Shown: positions 1 through 4,858 of the stretch, one piece after another
Layout: the number at the start of each line of letters is the position of its first letter
How positions within the stretch are numbered: position 1 is the first letter of the stretch
From: an uncultured Thermoanaerobacterales bacterium
GTDB lineage: Bacteria; Bacillota; Clostridia; Christensenellales; UBA1242
DNA length: 7,399 bases
Direction of reading: 5' to 3'
NCBI GenBank assembly: GCA_900557695.1
Contig: USTP01000050.1
Location: forward strand, 1 to 7,399
Notes under the pieces: model-generated
Database searches by the model: none
The model's input: only the letters and a program-made list of their open reading frames with translations
What the model was told of the DNA's origin: nothing
Position numbers and translations under genes: made by a program

Positions 1-25
1 AGCGTCAGATGTGTATAAGAGACAG
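1..25 (+). other. Tn5/Nextera read-1 sequencing adapter (artefact)
   Basis: These 25 bases match the 3' part of the Illumina Nextera read-1 transposase adapter. They end in the 19-bp Tn5 mosaic end, AGATGTGTATAAGAGACAG, preceded by AGCGTC, which belongs to the read-1 arm. This is library sequence and not part of the organism. The same adapter occurs inverted at 7378-7399. The pair should not be read as terminal inverted repeats of a natural transposon. Confidence 0.97.
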
Positions 26-114
26 ACATAATTATATGTGCATAGCAATACAAAAAAGCCCATTTTCTAAATAAAAACTACTTTTTTTAAAGTTTATAGA
101 CATTTCTGTTGTTA

Positions 115-134
115 AAAATGCTCTAAAATGCTCT
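115..134 (+). repeat. two tandem copies of a 10-bp unit
   Basis: AAAATGCTCT occurs twice back to back (115-124 and 125-134), immediately upstream of the TTGATA box at 138. The related string AATGCTCTA occurs once more at the ychF promoter, across the end of its TATAAT box. The position just upstream of a promoter would suit an activator or repressor site. Two short copies in AT-rich DNA are weak evidence, so the role is unknown. Confidence 0.45.
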
Positions 135-137
135 AAT

Positions 138-166
138 TTGATATAAAAATATATAGTAATTACAAT
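138..166 (+). promoter_or_regulatory. sigma-A-like promoter of the ABC gene
   Basis: TTGATA (138-143) and TACAAT (161-166) are separated by exactly 17 bp, close to the vegetative sigma-factor consensus. The start of transcription would fall near 173, leaving a leader of about 30 nt before the ATG at 203. An alternative reading is an extended -10, TGATATAAA (139-147), with the start near 154. The first reading fits better because it has both boxes at ideal spacing. The -10 box lies in the left arm of the dyad at 159-178. Confidence 0.55.
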
Positions 167-178
167 ACTAATTGTAAT
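159..178. promoter_or_regulatory. perfect 8-bp inverted repeat, operator candidate
   Basis: ATTACAAT (159-166) and ATTGTAAT (171-178) are perfect reverse complements separated by ACTA. The left arm contains the predicted -10 box and the right arm covers the predicted transcription start near 173. A dimeric repressor bound here would block RNA polymerase. The TTACA/TGTAA half-sites resemble in a general way those of several dimeric repressor families, but I cannot assign one. No regulator gene is in the window. The 4-nt loop could also form a weak RNA hairpin, but there is no T-tract, so it is not a terminator. Confidence 0.4.
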
Positions 179-202
179 AAATGTTAAGAATGTAGGTGTT
201 TT

Positions 203-1954
203 ATGGGTAAAAATTCGCAAAACTTAAAAAGATGGTGGAGCGTTGCAAAACCAAACAAGGTTGTGCTTTTTTTTCAGTGGCTAACTTCTTTACTACCTAG
301 CATTTTAACAGTTATCTCAGCATTCCCAGCAGCAAATGTTATAACCTGCATCACTGTGGCAGACTATAAAAACGCCATGATTTATCTTTGCGTAGTTTTT
401 GGTCTTGAACTTTTGGGCACAATAATCTGGGAAATTCAATATAGGCTAGACATGAGTCAGCTAAAACGAATTTATCCACGAATTCAAGATAATTTATTTT
501 ATAAAATATTCAATGCAGAAGACGCCAACTTTAAATACACCTCTAAAGAAAAAATGGTTAATATTATAACAAACAATATTGTAACCCTTTCCGACTTTTG
601 CGACTACATTTCATATAAGTCGGCATATCTAGTAGAGGCTATAATAACGCTTGTTATAATCTTTACAACTAATGTGTATATAGGCCTTTTAATATTTGGC
701 ATTGCAATACTTGTATATTTTTTAATAAATGGTATAAACACTGCCATTGGCAAAGGGTCGCTTGCCATCCAAGAGTGGAAAGACAAGATAACCGAAACCT
801 TTACCGATATTGTAGACAATAGAACCTTATCTGCCGACCTTAATTTAAAAGAAAATCTACATGCTAAGTATTTTAACGATATTGATTCGCTTCTTAAACA
901 CTATAAAAAGAGGAAGAACCTTCGTTCTCTTAGAGATAACTGGGTTTACCTTCTCTACACGTTTATAATACTTATAGCAACTCTCTTGCTCGTGAGGCTA
1001 GTTGAAGCCGATGCCATAACCTCTACTTTATACTTTGTTGTAACGCCATACTTAACATCAGCAATAACTAAATTTGTAGACTTTTTTAGCGTGTTTAACG
1101 ACCTGCAAAATGCAAATGTTGCAGCTATGCGCGTTAAAACGCTTCTAGATATGAGCGAGAAAGACATAGTAGAGTTTGGTAAAAACTCTACCGACAAAAT
1201 TGGTGGTGCAATAACATTTTCTAATGTTACCTATTCATCTGAAGGCAAGCTAGATAAATCTCTTGGCAACATTTCTATAAACGCACAAATTGCTAAAAAC
1301 GATGTTGTTTTATTTGAAGGCATTAGAAACTGCGGAAAGCGTGCAATATTTTATATGTTAAGGCGTGCAGTTCGCCCCGACCAAGGAACAATAACTTTCG
1401 ACACGATAAACATCTACGACTTTGATGTTGAAACCTACAAGCACAACATAAGTTATGTTACGAATAAGCCCTACTTCTTTAATGATACTATTTATGAAAA
1501 TCTTAAATATGTTGAAAGTAGTAAGCCTAAAATATACGATGCCTGCAAAAAGGTTGGTTTGCATGATAAGATAATGAGCCTGCCAAATAAGTATGATACT
1601 AACCTAACCAAAACCCCAACCGCCCTATCTAGCCAAGAAAAGTTTTTGCTTGGGCTAGTTAGAGCGCTTCTCACAAAGAGCGAGATTTTTATGGTTTATG
1701 AATTTCCTGTAGGGCTAAGTGAAAGCGAGCAAGAATATGTAAAAAAAGTTCTTTTAAGTTTGAAATCCTCTAGAACAATTCTAATATTCTGCTCTAGCAA
1801 CCCTGTCAATGATATCATCGACCGCCACTTCTTAGTTAAAAATGGAAAGATAGAAGAAGTTAAGCTAAACAAACCAAGAAAAGCTAGGCTTCCAGAGAAA
1901 GATAATAGCAATAGTTCGCCATCCTCTTATTGGGAAGGAAAGCTAACTAAATAA
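203..1954 (+). CDS. ABC exporter-like protein with degenerate ATPase domain
   Basis: The 583 residues have the half-transporter layout. A membrane domain spans about 20-300, with hydrophobic segments near 20-50, 57-76, 140-178 and 248-290. A nucleotide-binding domain follows (about 335-555), then a short basic, Ser-rich tail. The NBD scaffold is clear, including G395-T-I-T-F, the FFNDTIYENL stretch (425-434) and RALL (487-490). The catalytic motifs are altered. Walker A is G373-IRNC-GK-R380, with the Ser/Thr replaced by Arg. The Q-loop Gln is Asn421, and the signature LSGGQ is LSSQE (475-479). The Walker B Asp is Tyr499 although Glu500 remains, and the H-loop His is Ser531. The reading frame is intact, which argues for a selected non-hydrolysing subunit and against decay. 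It may pair with an active half-transporter, but none is in the window. The substrate is unknown. ATG203 has a weak AGGTG site at 194-198, and an in-frame TAA at 185-187 excludes a longer start. Confidence 0.85.
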   Translation: MGKNSQNLKRWWSVAKPNKVVLFFQWLTSLLPSILTVISAFPAANVITCITVADYKNAMIYLCVVFGLELLGTIIWEIQYRLDMSQLKRIYPRIQDNLFYKIFNAEDANFKYTSKEKMVNIITNNIVTLSDFCDYISYKSAYLVEAIITLVIIFTTNVYIGLLIFGIAILVYFLINGINTAIGKGSLAIQEWKDKITETFTDIVDNRTLSADLNLKENLHAKYFNDIDSLLKHYKKRKNLRSLRDNWVYLLYTFIILIATLLLVRLVEADAITSTLYFVVTPYLTSAITKFVDFFSVFNDLQNANVAAMRVKTLLDMSEKDIVEFGKNSTDKIGGAITFSNVTYSSEGKLDKSLGNISINAQIAKNDVVLFEGIRNCGKRAIFYMLRRAVRPDQGTITFDTINIYDFDVETYKHNISYVTNKPYFFNDTIYENLKYVESSKPKIYDACKKVGLHDKIMSLPNKYDTNLTKTPTALSSQEKFLLGLVRALLTKSEIFMVYEFPVGLSESEQEYVKKVLLSLKSSRTILIFCSSNPVNDIIDRHFLVKNGKIEEVKLNKPRKARLPEKDNSNSSPSSYWEGKLTK

Positions 1955-1985
1955 AATGTATAAAATAAATAATCTTGCCCATACT

Positions 1986-2000
1986 AAAGTTAGTAACTTT
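1986..2000. promoter_or_regulatory. 15-bp palindrome before the small Cys-protein gene
   Basis: AAAGTTA (1986-1992) and TAACTTT (1994-2000) are perfect inverted arms around a single G. The element lies 3 bp before the ribosome binding site (2003-2009) of the small gene. It could be an operator for a dimeric regulator, or a 6-bp RNA hairpin with an AGT loop that affects mRNA processing or ribosome access between the ABC gene and the small gene. No T-tract follows, so it is not an intrinsic terminator. Function is inferred from position only. Confidence 0.35.
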
Positions 2001-2017
2001 TAAAAGGAGAGTAAAAA

Positions 2018-2143
2018 ATGAGCAGACGCGAAGAAAAGAAACAAAAAAAGTTAACCACTAAGGGGTGCTCTGGCATGGGCGAAAATGATAGCACATCTAG
2101 CACCAAGTCTAAAACTTGCGAACCAGGCAAAAGATGTAAATAA
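2018..2143 (+). CDS. 41-residue Lys-rich, three-cysteine small protein
   Basis: The gene has an ATG at 2018, a TAA at 2141-2143 and a strong ribosome binding site, AAAGGAG (2003-2009), 8 nt upstream. The N-terminal part (1-15) is highly basic and charged (MSRREEKKQKK). The C-terminal part (16-41) is rich in Gly, Ser and Thr and has Cys17, Cys34 and Cys40, with a CEPGKRCK ending. There is no membrane segment or recognisable signal peptide. I do not recognise a family. It lies 63 bp after the ABC gene on the same strand with no terminator between them, and a strong terminator begins 19 bp after its stop, so the two are probably co-transcribed. Possibilities include a metal-binding small protein, a peptide precursor or a regulator, and nothing in the sequence decides between them. 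The strong site, clean stop and terminator make it more likely to be real than chance. Confidence 0.6.
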   Translation: MSRREEKKQKKLTTKGCSGMGENDSTSSTKSKTCEPGKRCK

Positions 2144-2162
2144 AGTGTTAACTAATACTAAC

Positions 2163-2190
2163 AAAAAAGAAGGCTAAAGCCTTCTTTTTT
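2163..2190. terminator. bidirectional intrinsic terminator (ABC/small gene and uppP)
   Basis: A perfect 12-bp stem (2163-2174 with 2179-2190) closes a TAAA loop. The GAAGGC/GCCTTC core is flanked by A6 on the left and T6 on the right, so either strand yields a hairpin followed by a U-tract. It lies between the stop of the small gene (2143) and the stop of uppP (2222), which converge on it, and can end transcription from both sides. Confidence 0.9.
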
Positions 2191-2221
2191 AATGGGTTAA
2201 TTTTGATTTTTAAACTTGCTT

Positions 2222-3007
2222 TTAAAACCAGCAAAACACATATTGGTTTAAAAGAACCAATATTCCAAGCGCAGATAGATATATTGCAAAATACCACCAA
2301 TTGCCCTTTTTTACTATTTTCATCATGAATTTTATAGTAAACAGTGCCACAACAAAAGCCACCATAAATCCAATAATACATGGCAAGGCGTCAATATTAT
2401 TAAGCCCAAACCTTACGGCGTCATAAAGTTCAAAAATCATCCCTCCCAGTATAACTGGTATGCTTATTAAAAAGCTAAACTTTGCACACTCTTCTCTTTG
2501 AACGCCCTGAAGTAGCCCCGCGCAAATTGTGCTTCCCGACCTTGATATTCCAGGAAAAACCGCCAAACCTTGCACTAACCCAATAACAAAGGCTTTTTTA
2601 TTGTTTATTTGATAGCAATTAACAAGGGGGCGTTTCTTTTGATATATTGAAGTTGCAGCTATAACTATAGCAGATATTAAAAACCCAAACCCTAGAAAAG
2701 CCATAAGTGCAAACTCATCAGTAAAATGATTAACAATTAAAGCCAAAATAACAGTTGGAATTGTTGCAACAACTATCGCCTGCATCTTGTTAGATAGTGG
2801 ATGTTTAAGTATTTCTACAATATCTTTCCAAAAAACTATAACAACAGCAACAAGCGTTGCAAAATGAAGAAGAACATTAAAAAACAGGTTGTTTTGCTTT
2901 AACCCAAATAGGTGCTCAGCAAGCATAAGATGTCCGCTACTTGAAATTGGCAAAAACTCGGTTAACCCTTGAAGCACTCCAAGAATAATTGCTTGCAATA
3001 TGCTCAT
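2222..3007 (-). CDS. uppP: undecaprenyl-diphosphatase UppP (BacA family)
   Basis: This integral membrane enzyme removes a phosphate from undecaprenyl diphosphate. That recycles the lipid carrier for peptidoglycan and other wall polymers. In this family, extra copies can confer bacitracin resistance. The 261 residues match the usual length of about 265-280. Both family signatures are present. QGLTEFLPISSSGH spans 13-26 and includes the Glu and the Ser/His residues of the active region. PGISRSGST spans 152-160 and contains the essential Arg156. Most of the protein is hydrophobic, consistent with about eight membrane segments. The ATG at 3007 has AAGGAG (3014-3019) 6 nt upstream. It is transcribed divergently from ychF and ends at the shared terminator at 2163-2190. 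It appears to be a single-gene unit. Confidence 0.96.
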   Translation of the reverse strand: MSILQAIILGVLQGLTEFLPISSSGHLMLAEHLFGLKQNNLFFNVLLHFATLVAVVIVFWKDIVEILKHPLSNKMQAIVVATIPTVILALIVNHFTDEFALMAFLGFGFLISAIVIAATSIYQKKRPLVNCYQINNKKAFVIGLVQGLAVFPGISRSGSTICAGLLQGVQREECAKFSFLISIPVILGGMIFELYDAVRFGLNNIDALPCIIGFMVAFVVALFTIKFMMKIVKKGNWWYFAIYLSALGILVLLNQYVFCWF

Positions 3008-3046
3008 AACTATCTCCTTGTTAAATTTTATGCAAGTAGGGCCACT

Positions 3047-3052
3047 TTTATA
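3047..3052 (-). promoter_or_regulatory. possible -10 box for uppP
   Basis: On the minus strand 3052-3047 reads TATAAA, about 30 nt before the uppP ribosome binding site, which would give a leader of roughly 33 nt. The region 17 bp upstream has no good -35 box. A second candidate, TAAAAT (3030-3025), would place the start site on the ribosome binding site and is less likely. The assignment is tentative. Confidence 0.3.
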
Positions 3053-3062
3053 TAAACTTTAC

Positions 3063-3091
3063 TTTATTTTTTTTGTTATTTTGTGTATAAT
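3063..3091 (+). promoter_or_regulatory. ychF promoter with consensus -10 box
   Basis: TATAAT at 3086-3091 is a perfect -10 hexamer. The hexamer 17 bp upstream, TTTATT (3063-3068), is a weak -35 match in a T-rich stretch that could act as an UP-like or curved element. Transcription would begin near 3098, just before the ribosome binding site AAAGGAG (3101-3107). This gives a very short leader of about 16 nt before the ATG at 3114. Confidence 0.55.
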
Positions 3092-3113
3092 GCTCTAGAT
3101 AAAGGAGAAAAAA

Positions 3114-4211
3114 ATGGAACTTGGTGTTGTGGGCCTACCTAACGTGGGAAAAAGTACTCTATTTAACGCTATAACAAAAGCAGGAGCAGAAAGTGCAAAC
3201 TATCCGTTTTGCACAATAGAGCCAAATGTGGGAATTGTTGCTGTCCCTGATGAAAGGCTAGAGGTTCTTGGCAAAATGTATAACACAAAAAAAATAACCC
3301 ATGCATCCCTAAAGTTTGTAGACATTGCTGGGCTTGTTAAGGGAGCTTCTAGAGGCGAAGGCCTTGGTAATAGATTTTTGGCATCTATTCGTGAGTGCGA
3401 GGCAATAGTTCATGTTGTTAGATGTTTTGAAGACGCAAACATAACGCATGTAGAGGGCTCTATTAACCCCTTGCGCGATATTGAAACTATCAACCTAGAG
3501 CTTTCTCTTGCCGACCTTGATGGCGTTGTTGCTAGAATAGATAAGGCGGAAAAACGCATAAAACAGGGAGATAAAGAGGCTGCTTTTGAACTTGGTGTTT
3601 TGAAGAAGTTGCATGCTGAGCTAGATAAGGGTAAACCTGCAAGGCTTGCTGTTTTAACTGAAGAAGAAAAACGCTATGCCGATAGTTTGTTTTTGATAAC
3701 AACAAAGCCAGTAATTTATGCCTGCAATATCTCTGAGCAAGACCTTGGTAAAGATGAAAACGATATCGAAAATGTTAGAAAAGTTAAAGAGTATGCAAAA
3801 AATGAAAATGCCGAGGTTTTGGTTATAAGTGCAAAAGTTGAGCAAGAGTTAACCGAACTTGATGAAGATGAAAGAAAGCTGTTTTTAGAAGATCTAGGTT
3901 TAAAAGAAAGCGGGCTCGACAGAATTATTAAAATAGGCTATCGCCTGCTTGGTCAAATTTCTTTCTTAACCGCTGGAGAAAAAGAGGTTCGTGCTTGGAC
4001 AATAACTAAAGGAACCAAAGCCCCAGGAGCAGCAGGAAAAATACATTCAGACTTTGAAAAAGGCTTTATTCGTGCAGAAGTTGTTCCTTATGAAACTTTA
4101 GTTGAATGTGGAGGCTACCTACAGGCAAAAGAAAAGGGAAAGGTTCGAGTAGAAGGTAAAGACTATGTTGTTCAAGATGGGGATGTTATGCTGTTTAGAT
4201 TTAATGTTTAA
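3114..4211 (+). CDS. ychF: ribosome-associated P-loop ATPase/GTPase YchF (OLA1 family)
   Basis: This is a universal Obg-related nucleotidase that binds ribosomes and is linked to stress responses and translation in bacteria and eukaryotes. The 365 residues match the family length. Motifs in order are the P-loop GLPNVGKST (7-15), the NYPFCTIEPNVG switch region (29-40), and DIAGLVKGASRGEGLGN (70-86) containing the G3 DxxG. The G4 position reads NISE (205-208) instead of NKxD, the family signature that allows ATP as well as, or instead of, GTP. SAK (239-241) is the G5 element. A charged helical, coiled-coil-like insert lies at about 130-190, and a TGS domain occupies about 280-364, ending in the typical DGDVMLFRFNV. 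The ATG at 3114 has AAAGGAG 6 nt upstream and a consensus -10 box before it. It is monocistronic, ending at the hairpins at 4226-4287. Confidence 0.97.
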   Translation: MELGVVGLPNVGKSTLFNAITKAGAESANYPFCTIEPNVGIVAVPDERLEVLGKMYNTKKITHASLKFVDIAGLVKGASRGEGLGNRFLASIRECEAIVHVVRCFEDANITHVEGSINPLRDIETINLELSLADLDGVVARIDKAEKRIKQGDKEAAFELGVLKKLHAELDKGKPARLAVLTEEEKRYADSLFLITTKPVIYACNISEQDLGKDENDIENVRKVKEYAKNENAEVLVISAKVEQELTELDEDERKLFLEDLGLKESGLDRIIKIGYRLLGQISFLTAGEKEVRAWTITKGTKAPGAAGKIHSDFEKGFIRAEVVPYETLVECGGYLQAKEKGKVRVEGKDYVVQDGDVMLFRFNV

Positions 4212-4225
4212 TTATAACAATATAA

Positions 4226-4251
4226 AAAACCACAAGCATAATGGTGGTTTT
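4226..4251 (+). terminator. first terminator hairpin after ychF
   Basis: AAAACCAC (4226-4233) pairs with GTGGTTTT (4244-4251) around a 10-nt loop, 14 bp after the ychF stop. The T-tract is short and broken (TTTTATTTA). It is probably a weaker terminator backed up by the stronger hairpin that follows directly. Confidence 0.6.
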
Positions 4252-4257
4252 ATTTAT

Positions 4258-4287
4258 AAAAACACCCGCAGTTTTGCGGGTGTTTTT
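4258..4287. terminator. strong bidirectional terminator (ychF and ftsH operon)
   Basis: A perfect 13-bp stem (4258-4270 with 4275-4287) has a CACCCGC/GCGGGTG core and a GTTT loop. A5 lies on one side and T6 on the other. It serves as a second terminator for ychF on the plus strand. On the minus strand it terminates the ftsH operon: the last base of the TAA stop of the 189-residue gene (4289-4287) is already the first base of the stem, so there is no 3' untranslated spacer. Confidence 0.92.
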
Positions 4288-4856
4288 TATTCCTCATTTA
4301 TCTCAATCAAATATGATAAAAGTTTGTTTTGCTTAGCGTTTAGAAGTATTGGGTTTGTTGTATAGCTTTTGCTTGTTCCCTCACTTGTTGAAAAATATAT
4401 AGCCACTTCTCTGCTGGCAATAGAATCTTCAACCATAAATATCAAGCCGTAAAACTCAACAACTTTAGTATCTCCATCAATAGAAACAATAACTGTTTGC
4501 TTGTCGTTAAAAATAAGTTCCACGCAGTAGCCATTGCTCTTATTGTTCTCGCTCCACCTACTATACTCGTTGTCTATATCTTGGCTAGGTTTGCTATTTA
4601 AACTAACCCCTCTAAACATATAGTCTATAATACTCAAATTTGTAGAGCTATTAAGCAAACTATTTAACCTATTGTATCTGCTAGGAGTTGTTTCCTCGGT
4701 ATACTCTACCCCCACCGATGACTCACTATAAACTATAATTTTGTCTGGGGTTAAACCTAATCCGCAGTCAACCCTAATGCAACTTAAAACAATAGTTGTT
4801 ATAACAATTATTGCCGCAATAATTCCCGTAAAAATTCCAAATTTCTTTAAAGTCAT
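4287..4856 (-). CDS. unknown single-pass membrane or lipoprotein, ftsH operon
   Basis: I do not recognise this 189-residue protein. The N-terminus is basic (MTLKK), followed by one hydrophobic segment at about 7-25. VLSC (23-26) resembles a lipobox but has Leu at -2, so it could be either an uncleaved anchor or a lipoprotein signal. The rest (about 30-189) is hydrophilic, rich in Ser, Thr and Asn, and predicted outside the cytoplasm, with a beta-strand-like pattern near 112-156 (VELIFND, TVIVSID, KVVEFYGLIFMV, VAIYFST). Cys31 and Cys111 are the other cysteines. It starts 2 bp after the ftsH stop, and its AAAGGA site (4868-4873) lies inside the last ftsH codons, implying one mRNA and probably translational coupling. 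By context it could be an FtsH substrate, adaptor or envelope sensor, which is inference only. Confidence 0.85.
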   Translation of the reverse strand: MTLKKFGIFTGIIAAIIVITTIVLSCIRVDCGLGLTPDKIIVYSESSVGVEYTEETTPSRYNRLNSLLNSSTNLSIIDYMFRGVSLNSKPSQDIDNEYSRWSENNKSNGYCVELIFNDKQTVIVSIDGDTKVVEFYGLIFMVEDSIASREVAIYFSTSEGTSKSYTTNPILLNAKQNKLLSYLIEINEE

Positions 4857-4858
4857 TT

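Noticed and set aside
80..93. ACTTT/AAAGT hairpin in the left intergenic region as a terminator of an upstream gene
   Set aside because: The stem is only 5 bp, nearly all A/T, with a TTTT loop and no following T-tract.
32..220. 62-codon open frame on the minus strand over the left intergenic region
   Set aside because: It starts at TTG inside the ABC coding sequence, has no ribosome binding site, and its Phe/Ile/Tyr-rich translation is what AT-rich intergenic DNA gives. It also overlaps the promoter of the ABC gene.
1319..1954. ABC gene as a pseudogene
   Set aside because: The frame is intact over 583 codons, has no internal stop or frameshift, and keeps the structural NBD sequence. A selected non-catalytic protein is a better reading than decay, though recent loss of activity cannot be excluded.
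4165..4365. 66-codon open frame across the end of ychF and the terminators
   Set aside because: It runs through the ychF end, both terminator hairpins and the antisense of the membrane protein gene, so it cannot plausibly be a separate gene.
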